Source: Nocardia bhagyanarayanae (GTDB lineage: Bacteria; Actinomycetota; Actinomycetes; Mycobacteriales; Mycobacteriaceae). From it: a stretch of 64,000 nucleotides of DNA. This document shows positions 8,567 through 17,162 of this stretch, one piece after another (the first letter of the stretch is position 1; each line of letters starts with the position of its first letter). The stretch lies in the NCBI RefSeq assembly GCF_006716565.1, contig NZ_VFPG01000001.1:5642001-5706000 (forward strand), written 5' to 3'. The notes under the pieces were generated by a model. The model was not told where the DNA came from. It did no database searches and was given only the letters and a program-made list of their open reading frames with translations. The translations under genes were made by a program, and so were the position numbers.

Positions 8567-9988
8567 TCAGCATTCGCTCACGGCGGGCACACCGCGCAAG
8601 CGCTCGTCCAGCCACAGCATCGCCTCGGGGTATCCGGTCACCGCTCCGATCAGATGCTCGCCGAGCACCCCGCGATAGACCGCGGACACACCGAGCTCGC
8701 ACTGTTCGCGGTAGAGGTTGCGCGCGCCTTCGGCCGGGATCCAGAATTCCTGGTCGCCGTTGTAGATGTAGAGCGGGACCGCCGAGGGCATGTTCTCCAT
8801 GCGTGTCACGCGGTAGATCTCGGCGGCGACCTCCGAGCGGAGTGGATCGGGGTAGTTCGCGGCGATGTCGATGGGCAGCATCAGCACGCCGATGGCGCCG
8901 AAGCCGCTGCCGCACAGGTCTTTCACCGGTGAGGTCGCGATCCATTTGGCCAGGTTGTTCATCCTGGCCAGGATTTCCGGGCGCTCCCTGCCGATGGCGA
9001 ACACCGCGGCCATGAAGACCGCGGAGGCCAGATTGCCGTTCATGCTGCGCGCCAGGATCTCGTAATCGGCGGGTACACCGCCCAGCGCGGCGCCGACCAC
9101 GACTTCGGACAGTTCCGGCGCGTAGTCCTCGATCAGCTTGACCGCGCCGTGCGTGGCGATGGCCCCGCCGGAATAGCCGAACATGCCGAAAGCGCTGGCG
9201 CCGAATTCTTCCGGCAGCAGATCGCGCACGGCGCGGATACCGTCCAGCACCGCGTGGCCCGCCACATACGGTTCGGCGTAGGCCATCCACGGGCCCTCGT
9301 GATCGGGGATCAGCACCGCGTACCCGCGCAGTACCGCCAATTGCGTTGTGGGCGGAATGAAGTCGGTGACGCTCGTGTTGTCGGTCCAGCCGTTGGCGAA
9401 GCTGTAACCAGGGGTGCAGTCGCGGCCGAGCGCGTCGATCGGCAGGTTGTTGACCACCACCGGGCGATCGCCGGGACCGGCCCACGCGCCGGCGGGCACG
9501 ACCAGGGTCGCGGTGGCGAACGACGGTCTGCCGTGCGCGTCGGTGGTGCGGTACTTCATCAGCAGCGCCTGGCGGAACGGCACGAGAACGAGCAGGCCGG
9601 CCGTCGCGGTGACATCACGGACCTCGATGATCTCGCCCGGCGCGTAGTCGGCGAGGCCGGGCGGCCAGTGATCGAAGATCGGATCGCCCACCCCGGCGGG
9701 CAGCGAGGCCTCGTGCAGCGCGGCCAACGTCGGCGAGACGCCCGCGGTCTCCAGCACCGCGCCGTCCTGGCGCGGCGTCGAAACGATCGGTGGCGGCGGA
9801 ATCACCCGGTCGATCCATTCCTGCACACCAGGCAGCAGCGATCCCGAAACATGGGGCACCGCGGGCAGTCCGGACAGATCGGGCAGGGCGGGCGGTGCGG
9901 GCACGGCGGGCGGATCGGCCGCGGCGTGGCCCATCGCCACCGAAGCGATCAGCAGCGTTGTCAGGAGCAGGGCACGCAAAGATCTCAT
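8567..9988 (-). CDS. Secreted LIP-family lipase/esterase
   Basis: A 473-residue protein with a cleavable signal peptide (basic start, hydrophobic core, cut near GHAAADPP), then a proline-rich stretch and the alpha/beta-hydrolase domain of the secretory lipase family. The nucleophile elbow is FGYSGGAIATH, around residue 275. A late Asp in YNGDQEFW and a His in GEHLIGAV are candidates for the rest of the triad. It is the first of three consecutive hydrolases on the minus strand and may hydrolyse host or environmental lipids outside the cell. ATG 9988 directly precedes the signal peptide. Confidence 0.9.
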   Translation of the reverse strand: MRSLRALLLTTLLIASVAMGHAAADPPAVPAPPALPDLSGLPAVPHVSGSLLPGVQEWIDRVIPPPPIVSTPRQDGAVLETAGVSPTLAALHEASLPAGVGDPIFDHWPPGLADYAPGEIIEVRDVTATAGLLVLVPFRQALLMKYRTTDAHGRPSFATATLVVPAGAWAGPGDRPVVVNNLPIDALGRDCTPGYSFANGWTDNTSVTDFIPPTTQLAVLRGYAVLIPDHEGPWMAYAEPYVAGHAVLDGIRAVRDLLPEEFGASAFGMFGYSGGAIATHGAVKLIEDYAPELSEVVVGAALGGVPADYEILARSMNGNLASAVFMAAVFAIGRERPEILARMNNLAKWIATSPVKDLCGSGFGAIGVLMLPIDIAANYPDPLRSEVAAEIYRVTRMENMPSAVPLYIYNGDQEFWIPAEGARNLYREQCELGVSAVYRGVLGEHLIGAVTGYPEAMLWLDERLRGVPAVSEC

Positions 9989-10153
9989 GGCACACGCCTC
10001 TGGGTGCGACGTCGGGTTCGCCTGGCGCCCGGGGAGATGCGGCCGTCGACCCCCGAAATGCCCCTGGGGCCAGGGACTCAGGCTAACCGGCCGCGCCGAG
10101 GCGACAGCCGGTCCGTGCTCGAGTTGTGCGTGTCATGACGCCGAATCGCAACA

Positions 10154-10195
10154 ACCGAGCCGAATCCGCCTGCCACGAGGCGGATTCGGCTCGGT
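10154..10195 (-). terminator. 18-bp perfect hairpin after the second lipase gene
   Basis: ACCGAGCCGAATCCGCCT and its exact complement are separated by a 6-base loop, a few bases after the stop of the minus-strand lipase gene. The bases that follow on the minus strand are TGTTGCGATT, a weak T-rich run. Read as an intrinsic terminator that separates the two lipase transcripts. Confidence 0.8.
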
Positions 10196-10200
10196 CGGCG

Positions 10201-11415
10201 TCAGCAGTTGCTCGGCGCGGGTTCGCCGCGGAAGCGGGCGTCGAGCCAGCTCAGCACGGCGGGGATGCCGAGAACCGCAGCGGTCAGGTGATCGGGCACC
10301 GGAATCTGCTCGGCCTGCACCGGCACGCCCGCCGCGCACCACCTGCGGTCGGTATTGACGATCGCGTCGACCGGAACCAATCCGTCGATCGGAGAATGCC
10401 ATTCGAACACCGGCGTGCGCGGCACACCGGCGTAGAGCTCGAGGCTGTTCTCCTCCACCACCGCGCGCGCGTCGCGGTCGTCGATCATCGAGGTCGTCTT
10501 CGCGAAGTCCATCGCGCCGCGTCCCGCGCCGGTAGCGATGATGTCGTTGGTGCAGCTGTTGGCGATGGCGTCGCGCGCGGCCAGCCCGCGATCGTTGAGC
10601 TGCTCGCTGAGCGGGAACCGCTCGGGATACTCGCGTTCCAAGCCGAGGCCCGCGGCCAGCGCGAGACCGAACACCGGATGCGAACCGAGGCCGAGGCCCT
10701 CGAGCATCTTGACCAGGTTCATCGGCACACCGCCCATCGCGGCGCCCGCGAGCTGGAGTTCCGGTGCGTACTCCGGCGCGAGCGCGGCCGCCCACGCGGT
10801 GGCCATCCCGCCGCCGGAATAACCGACCAGCGCGGTCGGGCTCTGCGCCAGCCGCAATTCGGACACCTGCTTGACCGCGCGGATGCCGTCCAGGGTGATC
10901 TGACCGCCCAGTTTCGCCGCGCCGTAGGCGAACTGCGGGCCGAGGTGATCGGGCAGCGCCACGGTCCAGCCGCGCTGCAACAGCACATTCCAGCCGGGCG
11001 CCTCGCGCACGATCAGATTCGGATCGCCGGTGTAGAGCACCCGGGAGACCGAGCACTCGGCGCCGAGCCCGTTGATGATGTGCTGGAAGGACAGCAACGG
11101 GCCGTCCTGCCGGTGCGCCTTCGGGGTCAGCACCGTCGTGGTGGCCGCGATCGGTTTGCCCGTGGAGTTGGTCGAGCGGAAACGCACCAGGGTGACGGTG
11201 GTGTCCGGGAAGATCACCAGCGGCGGCATCTGGCGCACCGCCAGCACGTCGCCGGGTTTCTTGCCGGCCAGGTCCGGTGGCGCGGCATAGAACGGATCCG
11301 GGTCCGGCGCGGGATAGAGCGGTTCGCTATGGCTCGCTCCGGCCACCGCCACCACCATCAACACGCCGAGCACCGCCGCTCCGAGCGCGCGCATCGAACG
11401 TAGGGCCTTCCTCAT
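10201..11415 (-). CDS. Secreted LIP-family lipase/esterase (second copy)
   Basis: A 404-residue paralogue of the adjacent lipase. ATG 11415 is preceded by GGGGAGG and opens a signal peptide (MRKALRSMRALGAAVLGVLM, cut near GASHSEP). The longer open frame upstream has no ribosome site and is not used. The nucleophile motif is GYSGGGMATAW; an Asp in EWHSPIDGLVP and a His in PVPDHLTAAV are likely triad members. Cysteines near GAECSV and NSCTND may form a disulfide, as in fungal and mycobacterial members. Regulation is not visible. Confidence 0.9.
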   Translation of the reverse strand: MRKALRSMRALGAAVLGVLMVVAVAGASHSEPLYPAPDPDPFYAAPPDLAGKKPGDVLAVRQMPPLVIFPDTTVTLVRFRSTNSTGKPIAATTTVLTPKAHRQDGPLLSFQHIINGLGAECSVSRVLYTGDPNLIVREAPGWNVLLQRGWTVALPDHLGPQFAYGAAKLGGQITLDGIRAVKQVSELRLAQSPTALVGYSGGGMATAWAAALAPEYAPELQLAGAAMGGVPMNLVKMLEGLGLGSHPVFGLALAAGLGLEREYPERFPLSEQLNDRGLAARDAIANSCTNDIIATGAGRGAMDFAKTTSMIDDRDARAVVEENSLELYAGVPRTPVFEWHSPIDGLVPVDAIVNTDRRWCAAGVPVQAEQIPVPDHLTAAVLGIPAVLSWLDARFRGEPAPSNC

Positions 11416-11610
11416 GGACTGTGCCTCCCCAGTGGGTCCAACGTTGGAGAACATCCTCATCAACGCCCGGTCGGCGTGGCAAAAAAGACAGGAAACGTGT
11501 TGACTTCTCACAAGTTTGGCCATGACACGCTGTGACCGCCGCGCACACATACTCGTGAGAATCCCCACCGAAGCCCCCGGAGCCCTGTGACTTGTCCAGC
11601 TAGTGGGATG

Positions 11611-11620
11611 GAACATGTTC
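11611..11620. promoter_or_regulatory. Perfect palindrome in the lipase-small gene intergenic region
   Basis: GAACATGTTC is a perfect 10-base palindrome about 70 bases upstream of the small gene at 11692, within the otherwise featureless 276-base divergent gap 11416-11691. It could be half of a dimeric repressor site. There is a TATGGT box nearby at about 11626, but no matching -35, so the assignment is tentative. Confidence 0.3.
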
Positions 11621-11691
11621 TTCGCTATGGTCGCGGTTCTACCGTCGAGTAACCGGCGCAGGGCCGCGCCGGCCCGGAAGGAGACGGTGGC

Positions 11692-11934
11692 ATGGACGGC
11701 ACGCAGCACATCGCGGAACGCTGGCGGGGTGTCGCGGAAGCGCCGACCCGGCGCGTGACCGTCTACTTCGACGGCCCGACGCCCGAGGACGAGATCGTCC
11801 TCGAGTACGCGGCGACCAGCACCGAGGCGTGGGAGTTCACCACGGCGGCGCTGCACGCGGGACTCACCGTCACCGTCGACGGCAAGGTCCGGCCCGAGTT
11901 GCGCAGGTTGCCCTGCCGTTCGCTGTGGCGCTGA
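11692..11934 (+). CDS. Small protein of unknown function (80 aa)
   Basis: ATG 11692 is preceded by GGAAGGAG at a spacing of 8, which is the main reason to accept this gene. The product is acidic in its first half and reads like a compact domain (RRVTVYFDGPTPEDEIVLEY, AWEFTTAALHAG, TVTVDGKV). No signal peptide, cysteine pair or known motif is visible. Its stop is a few bases from the end of the convergent broken lipase gene. Function unknown. Confidence 0.65.
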   Translation: MDGTQHIAERWRGVAEAPTRRVTVYFDGPTPEDEIVLEYAATSTEAWEFTTAALHAGLTVTVDGKVRPELRRLPCRSLWR

Positions 11935-11938
11935 GCCC

Positions 11939-12974
11939 TCAGGGGTTGTCCAGCACGCGATGCAGGAAGGCCAGCGTGTCCGGCAGCGAGTCGCGCGCTG
12001 TCGCCAGGTGGTCGCCGGGATAGACCACGACTTGCAGATCCGCACCGGCCAGCGTCAGCTCGGTGACCAATCCGGCGCTCAGCGGCGCGGGCACGTCGCG
12101 ATCGGTCAGGCCCTGGCCGATGAACAGCGGCACCGTGTGTCCCTCGGTCGGTATCCGCAGCATCGCGCGCACCGCGGCGAGCAGCGCCGGATCCCACAGC
12201 GGCTTGGCCAGCAGGGGTCAGGTAGCCGTCCACCTCGAGTTCGGGCGCGGTCGCGCGCAGCCCCGCCACGATCGAGGCGAAATACGCGGTCGTCATCCGG
12301 AGCGGTAGCCGCGGCACCCAGGGCCCCATCAGCGGCGCGAGATGCTCGAGGTTCGACGGCGGGCCCGTGGCGGCCGCGCCGCGCAGCCGCAGCTCCGGCG
12401 CGTCGTCCGGGGTGATGCGCGCGGTGAACAGGGCGGTCTGGCCGCCCTGGGACTGCCCGAGCACGGCCCACCGATCGCTCAGATCCGGCGCCACCGCACG
12501 CGCGGCGCGCACACCGTCGATCATGCTGCGCGCCTGCGAGGGTCCGTCGAGATACGGGTGCGTGCCCGGGGTGCCGAGCCCGACATAGTCGGTCAGCACC
12601 ACGGCATAACCGGCGCGCAGCAATTCCGGGTAGACGGTGTCCAGGTACAAACGACGCGGCTGCAACGTGAACGCGCAGTGGTCGGCGATCCCGACCGTGC
12701 CGTGCGCGTAGGCGACGATCGGCCAGCCGCCCGGCGGCGGCGCGCCTTGCGGCAGATAGATCGCGCCGCCGCTCCGCATCGGCCCGCGTGGACCGCGCGA
12801 CCAATAGACCAGCCGCAGCGCGGCGCCCGCGTTCGCCACGGCGACCACGTCCGGTAGCGGGGACACCTCGGTGACGGTCCCAGGCCCTTCGGCAGGATTT
12901 GCCGAGCCGGTGCCGCCGGGCGCCGACACCGAGGTGACCACGAGCATGCCCGCCATGATCAGTGCACGCTTCAT
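11939..12974 (-). pseudogene. Third secreted LIP-like hydrolase, interrupted by a frameshift
   Basis: The gene starts at ATG 12974 with a signal peptide (MKRALIMAGMLVVTS) and carries the hydrolase core VAYAHGTVG, DYVGLGTPG and nucleophile GQSQGGQTALF. After EVDGYLTP the reading frame leaves the homologous one. The expected continuation, with AKPLWDPALLAAVRAMLR and the His motif YPGDHLA, is in the next frame and ends at 11939. One extra base near 12213 explains the shift. This is either a true inactivating mutation or a base-calling error; with the base removed the protein would be about 345 residues with a full triad. Confidence 0.85.
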
Positions 12975-13118
12975 CGCCCGATGATTGCCGGATCGATGCT
13001 CGTCGGGCAAGACACCACATTCGGTGTCGTCGGCGCAGGCTGTCGGTCCGCGCGCGATTACGCTCGACGGAGACGTCCGCGCCGCGCGGACGCGACAGCG
13101 CCTCGGGAGGGATCGATA

Positions 13119-13673
13119 GTGAGACAGCGGACGCGGACAGCACACGACCGGCGACCGCGCCTGGCGCGCGGTGCGGGGTTCACGTTGCTGGTGTCCGTCG
13201 CGGTCGCCGGATGCGGGGGCGAGGAGGCATCCATCTCGACGCCATCCACCACAGTCGCGCGGGCGCTGTCCGCCACCACCTCCGCGACGCCGACGCCTCC
13301 GCCGATCACGAGCACCGATCCCGCGACGCCCATCGCCGCGCAGCCGACGGTCGATCCCTACGAGGGCATTCCGCTCGTCGACCACGTCGAGTGGACCGAG
13401 AACGTGGACGGCCCACGCCTGCTCGTCTTTCCCTCGGAGGCGGGCCGCCGCACCACCTATCCCGGTTCGGACGAGCGGGCCTGGCAGGAAGTGCTCACCC
13501 AGTCCCCCGCCGCGGACGCCCCCGGCATGCGCGACCAGTTCGTCTGCCACTGGGACTGGGCGCGGCTGGTGCAGCCGAACAAGCCGAGCTGGAATCTCGA
13601 ACCGTGGCGGCCCGCCGTCGGCTACCCCGCCACCGTGCAGGCCTCGTGCAACCCGGGCGGACCCGAACGCTGA
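13119..13673 (+). CDS. DUF2599-domain lipoprotein
   Basis: GTG 13119 has GGGAGG eight bases upstream. The 184-residue product has a basic N-terminus, a hydrophobic core and the lipobox VAGC, so it should be lipid-anchored on the outer face of the membrane. A Thr/Pro/Ser-rich linker covers about residues 40-80. The C-terminal part (LVDHVEWTEN, QFVCHWDWARLV, KPSWNLEPWRP, VQASCNPGG) matches the DUF2599 pattern with its two conserved cysteines, probably disulfide-bonded. Function unknown. The next gene starts 28 bases later on the same strand. Confidence 0.85.
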   Translation: MRQRTRTAHDRRPRLARGAGFTLLVSVAVAGCGGEEASISTPSTTVARALSATTSATPTPPPITSTDPATPIAAQPTVDPYEGIPLVDHVEWTENVDGPRLLVFPSEAGRRTTYPGSDERAWQEVLTQSPAADAPGMRDQFVCHWDWARLVQPNKPSWNLEPWRPAVGYPATVQASCNPGGPER

Positions 13674-13701
13674 CGGTTCGCCCGCGACCGGAAAGGAACC
13701 C

Positions 13702-14361
13702 ATGCGCATCGTGATCGCCGGTGGACACGGCAAGATCGCCCTGCTGCTCGCCGAAACGCTCGCCGCCGCAGGTCACTCCGTATCGAGCCTGATCCGCAAC
13801 CCCGACCATGCCGACGATGTCGCCGCCACCGGAGCCCGCCCCGTCCTGCTCGATCTGGAACGAACCGAGCTGCCCGCGCTCGTCGACGCGCTCGCCGGTG
13901 CCGATGCCGTCGTCTTCGCGGCGGGCGCGGGGGCAGGCAGTGGCGCGGCCCGCAAGTACACCGTCGACAAGGGCGGCTCGGTGCTGCTCGCCGACGCCGC
14001 CGAGCGGGCGGGTGTGCGCCGTTTCGTGCAGATCTCGACCATGGGGGCTGGTCAGCCGCCCGCGCCGGGTACCGACGAGGTGTGGGCCGCTTATATAGAT
14101 GCCAAAACCCAAGCCGAGGACGATCTTCGGGCCCGCGATCTGGACTGGACCATCCTCCGCCCCGGCCGGTTGCTCGACACCGAGGCCACCGGACTGGTCA
14201 CTCTGAGCCAGTATCCGATCGGTCGCGACAGCATTGCCCGCGCCGATGTCGCCGCCGTTCTCGCCGCCCTTCTGTCCGCTCCGAACACCGTGCGCACCAC
14301 GCTCGCGCTCGTCGCGGGGGATACGCCAGTGGCGGACGCGGTCTCCGCAATTGGTAGCTGA
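13702..14361 (+). CDS. NAD(P)-binding SDR-like protein (atypical, NmrA/YwnB type)
   Basis: A 219-residue single-domain Rossmann protein. The glycine-rich motif IAGGHGKIALLLAE lies at residues 4-17, and later strands carry VLLDLER, AVVFAAGAGAG, FVQISTMGA and WTILRPGRL, all usual in the atypical SDR group of NAD(P)H-binding proteins. The YxxxK pair appears as AAYIDAKTQAE. It may reduce a small substrate or act as a redox sensor. GAAAGGA upstream of ATG 13702 supports the start. Likely co-transcribed with the lipoprotein gene. Confidence 0.88.
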   Translation: MRIVIAGGHGKIALLLAETLAAAGHSVSSLIRNPDHADDVAATGARPVLLDLERTELPALVDALAGADAVVFAAGAGAGSGAARKYTVDKGGSVLLADAAERAGVRRFVQISTMGAGQPPAPGTDEVWAAYIDAKTQAEDDLRARDLDWTILRPGRLLDTEATGLVTLSQYPIGRDSIARADVAAVLAALLSAPNTVRTTLALVAGDTPVADAVSAIGS

Positions 14362-14790
14362 TTGATTGCTGAATGTTCTGCGTCGCAGTGGATTCGATCG
14401 ACGTGATCCCAAAGCCGGTTGCGTCGACGAGTTATCCGCGCCATACGAGCGCTTGCTTTCGCCGCGATTCCGGAACGATTATCGATCTCACCGATTCGAG
14501 GATCGACGTCGGCACGCGCGTCGGCGGAAATGACGACACTTCACTCCGCTCGCGGATCGCGCACCGTCCGGTCTCGCCCGACGCGTGCGGGCCGGCCGCG
14601 CCGCGCGGGCCACATCGTCGCGGCGAGCGGCCTCCGACCTGGCCAAGCACACGCTCGACCACTCGAAGCGGGCCGCGCGGACGAAAGGAAACCCGGACGC
14701 CGAGACGCCGATCCGATGAACCGTCCGGTCGGGACGGTCGGCGACACGAGCGGTAAGGATGAAAAACCTTTTGTGCGAATACAATCGATC

Positions 14791-14832
14791 GTGCAGATGT
14801 ACTTGCATATGAAAGGCACGCGGACATAAACT
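14791..14832 (+). promoter_or_regulatory. Small-gene promoter, copy 1
   Basis: TGTACTTGCAT contains the TTGCAT -35 (14803-14808), followed 18 bases later by the -10 TAAACT (14827-14832). TGCAG and TTGCA flank the ATGTAC core as a near inverted repeat. The same arrangement recurs at 18164-18205 and 28563-28604, including the CGG before the -10 and ACTC after it. It lies about 100 bases upstream of the small gene at 14936. The rest of the 574-base gap 14362-14935 shows no other convincing gene or element. Confidence 0.75.
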
Positions 14833-14935
14833 CAGTTCCGCAAAGTTATATAGGGGACAACCAGGGGAGGCCGCGTGGGCGAACCGATGGCAAAGTCGCC
14901 GGAAGTTTGCTGCCGCCTACAGTCAGGGGCGTCTT

Positions 14936-15241
14936 ATGGACCAACCACTCGTCGGCGGCCGGCTCGGGTTCGCCGAGGCCGCACTGGCCGACCAGCCAGC
15001 GAACGGTAGAACTATGAGCACATCGCCGGCCCGCAGTGGCCACAGAAACACCACGTACTCACGAGAAACGGCGGTCGCGTTCGTCATCGATGCCGTCGAG
15101 TCCACCGGCGCGGCCACCCGGAACGATTTCGACATCGATCGGATCGTTTCGACGGCGCACGCCATGGCGGACGACTGGGATCTGAAGGCGCTGCAACCGG
15201 CGACCTTCTGGCGTATCGCGTCCACTTTCATCAAGCAGTAG
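14936..15241 (+). CDS. Small orphan protein A of the shared-promoter set (101 aa)
   Basis: Family not recognised. ATG 14936 has AGGGG six bases upstream. Its first residues, MDQPLVGGRLGFAEAALA, look like the start of the small protein at 28687 (MDQSLHRSRRLGVADIAA), which supports this start. An internal ATG at 15014 would give 75 residues. The C-terminal half is a plausible small helical domain (TAVAFVIDAVESTG, IDRIVSTAHAMADDW, ATFWRIASTFIKQ). A 44-codon frame with a good ribosome site begins at GTG 14875 and ends just before 15014; it could be a leader. Expression probably depends on the promoter at 14791. Confidence 0.65.
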   Translation: MDQPLVGGRLGFAEAALADQPANGRTMSTSPARSGHRNTTYSRETAVAFVIDAVESTGAATRNDFDIDRIVSTAHAMADDWDLKALQPATFWRIASTFIKQ

Positions 15242-15573
15242 CCGACTCAGCACGCGGCGCCGCAGTCGAACAACGCTGCGCGCCAATGATTCTCGGCTGT
15301 CAAGCCTCGGCCGGGCGCCACCTCCGCCCGGGAGGCCTCGGTGTGCGACGCACATCGCGACCCGACAACTTCTCTCGCGTCATCCGGACGCTCACCCGGC
15401 GGCTGAATCCGCCTTCGCACAGCTTCTCCGCGGTTCGAATCGAACCGTATGACCGACCCGCGACAACCCACCGCTCAGCGAGCGCGCGCGGCGATCCGGA
15501 TGTTCACGCGATCAATCGCTTTCGCTCCGCACGCACCGCCGCGCGGGAAGCGAAAAGAGACCGCTCGCAATCT
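15242..15573. other. Intergenic region between convergent genes
   Basis: 332 bases between the ends of the small gene and the XRE gene. CCGGGCG (15311) and CGCCCGG (15325) can pair around a short loop and may terminate one of the transcripts. No coding frame with a ribosome site is seen. Confidence 0.35.
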
Positions 15574-16482
15574 TCAGTGCGGAGGGGTGATCGTCGCAAG
15601 TCCGGTCGCGTAGGACGACAAGATCTCGATCGACTTCTGCGGCGGCAAGGCCTGTACGCTCAGGCGGTCCATCACCGAAAGGTACAGCGCCAGATCCTGC
15701 CTGCGGTCCAGGTACAGCGCGCTGGTCAGATGCTCGAGGTACACGATGTCGGGTAGCTCGGGCTCGGCGAAGCGCAGGATGCTGAAGGAGCTGCCCGCGG
15801 CCGCGTGCTCGCCCGCCGAGTACGGCAGGACCTGGATGGTGACATTCGGCAGGGCGGCCAGCGCGATGAGATGTTCCATCTGCTCGCGGTGCACCTGCGG
15901 CCCGCCCACCGGACGGTGCAGCGCGGCCTCGTCGATCACCGCCCAGACGATCGGCGGGTCGGTGCGGTGCAGGATCTCCTGCCTGCGCTGACGCACGGCC
16001 ACGCGCCGATCGGTGTCGGCGTCGTCGTAGCCGAGAGCCAGTACGGCCCTTGCGTATTCGGGCGTCTGTAGCAGGCCGGGCACGAGATGCGCTTCGTAGG
16101 TGCGGATCTTGTTGGCCGCCTGCTCGAGGCCGAGGTAAGTGCCGAACCAAGACGGCAGCAGATCGCTGTAACGGTGCCACCAACCGGGTTCGTTGGCCTG
16201 CCTTGCCAGCGTCAGGAACTGTTCGCGTTCCAGCGGATCGCTGACGCCGTAGAGGGTCAGCAGATCGCGGATGTCGCGTTCTTTGAAACCGGTGCGGCCC
16301 AACTCGAGACGACTGATCTTGGCGTGCGAACCACGGATCGCGTCACCGGCGGCCTCGCGGGTGATGTTGCAACTCTCGCGTAGTTTGCGCAATTGCCCAC
16401 CGAGGGCGATCCGGAGCACGGTCGGACCACGCTCCGCGACAACCGATTGCACCAGGCCATCGTCGTTGGGTTCTGCGATCAT
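15574..16482 (-). CDS. XRE-family regulator with DUF5753 domain (WhiJ-like)
   Basis: A 302-residue protein with an N-terminal HTH at about residues 25-80 (LGGQLRKLRESCNITREAAG, GSHAKISRLELGR). The DUF5753 domain follows (GWWHRYSDLLPSWFGTYLGL, LVPGLLQTPEYARAVL, LPDIVYLEHLTSALYLD). It closely resembles the regulator at 4997-5941. It lies 89 bases downstream of a DUF397 gene on the same strand. In Streptomyces, DUF397 proteins are known to antagonise their XRE partners. Here the DUF397 gene comes first, the reverse of the common order. Probable control of the TGCA-containing promoters nearby is inference. Confidence 0.93.
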   Translation of the reverse strand: MIAEPNDDGLVQSVVAERGPTVLRIALGGQLRKLRESCNITREAAGDAIRGSHAKISRLELGRTGFKERDIRDLLTLYGVSDPLEREQFLTLARQANEPGWWHRYSDLLPSWFGTYLGLEQAANKIRTYEAHLVPGLLQTPEYARAVLALGYDDADTDRRVAVRQRRQEILHRTDPPIVWAVIDEAALHRPVGGPQVHREQMEHLIALAALPNVTIQVLPYSAGEHAAAGSSFSILRFAEPELPDIVYLEHLTSALYLDRRQDLALYLSVMDRLSVQALPPQKSIEILSSYATGLATITPPH

Positions 16483-16515
16483 GGAGTTCGTCTCCGATAC
16501 TCGAGGTTGCCCACC

Positions 16516-16530
16516 AGTGTGTCACACACT
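16516..16530. promoter_or_regulatory. Perfect palindrome upstream of the XRE gene
   Basis: AGTGTGTCACACACT is a perfect odd palindrome with 7-base arms, in the 89-base gap between the DUF397 stop and the XRE start. It may be an operator for autoregulation or a small hairpin that limits read-through from the DUF397 gene. Confidence 0.45.
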
Positions 16531-16571
16531 TGTCGTTACGAGACACACCGCACCGACCGCAATGTTACCTT

Positions 16572-16796
16572 TCAGCTAGTCAAATCGTCGAATTCTCCAG
16601 CTTTCGCACCGCGGACGAACGCGTCGATCTCCGGACGCGTATAGAACAGGACCGCGCCCTCGGGATCGCGCGAGTTGCGTACGGCGACCAGCCCGTTCGA
16701 CACCTCCGCCACTTCGACGCAGTTGCCGCCGCTCGGTCCGCTGAACGAACTCTTGCGCCAGGCGCTCGTGATCTTGTGCGTGGTTGTACCCGACAT
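16572..16796 (-). CDS. DUF397 small protein
   Basis: 74 residues with the DUF397 signature: AWRKSSFSGPSGGNCVEVA, VAVRNSRDPEG, and FYTRPEIDAFVRGAKAGEFD. Members are small partners of WhiJ-type XRE regulators and have no known enzyme activity. GAGGAG lies upstream of ATG 16796. The promoter region carries two direct repeats with TGCA boxes (16845-16881). The gene is first in an operon with the XRE gene at 15574. Confidence 0.93.
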   Translation of the reverse strand: MSGTTTHKITSAWRKSSFSGPSGGNCVEVAEVSNGLVAVRNSRDPEGAVLFYTRPEIDAFVRGAKAGEFDDLTS

Positions 16797-16844
16797 TTCC
16801 CACTCCTCGGTTACTGCCAGTGTGAGGGACTTACGGCTTGAGTG

Positions 16845-16881
16845 CTTGCAGATGCACGCTCAAACGTTCTTGCATTTGCAC
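16845..16881 (-). promoter_or_regulatory. Direct repeats with TGCA boxes upstream of the DUF397 operon
   Basis: CTTGCAGATGCAC (16845-16857) and CTTGCATTTGCAC (16869-16881) are near-identical, 24 bases apart. That is about two helical turns, so a regulator could bind both on one face. The TGCAGATG and TTGCAT elements also occur in the three small-gene promoters. The repeats lie 49-85 bases upstream of the DUF397 start, in the 366-base gap 16797-17162 that also serves the divergent methyltransferase gene. Confidence 0.6.
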
Positions 16882-17162
16882 CTACGTTCGGACGATAGCA
16901 CGAAGTTCACCATGCGGCGCAGAATAATTCGGACCTACCGGTCGGCTTTGATGCCGGTGGTTCGCGGACTCGTGTAAAGGCCCCGTTCACCTCGCGCATC
17001 CGGACCGCTCGCCGCAACCGAATCTTGTACTGTCACAGAGCACATCGGATGACCGTCCATTCGCGACAACCCCGGCGTCAGACGCGCGCGGCGCGCCCCG
17101 CACATCGGTCAAGGGCGGCGGACATCCGGCCACGCACACATGTTCCAGAGGAGTCTTACGCG

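Noticed and set aside
10126..11403. A 425-codon plus-strand frame opposite the second lipase gene
   Set aside because: Composition is that of an antisense shadow; the lipase has signal peptide, nucleophile elbow and ribosome site.
10201..12045. Longer 614-codon version of the second lipase gene
   Set aside because: The upstream part has no homology and no ribosome site; GGGGAGG and a signal peptide mark ATG 11415.
14419..14829. Overlapping frames of 105-136 codons in the gap before small gene A
   Set aside because: They exist on both strands with no ribosome site, no domain, and the shared promoter lies within them.
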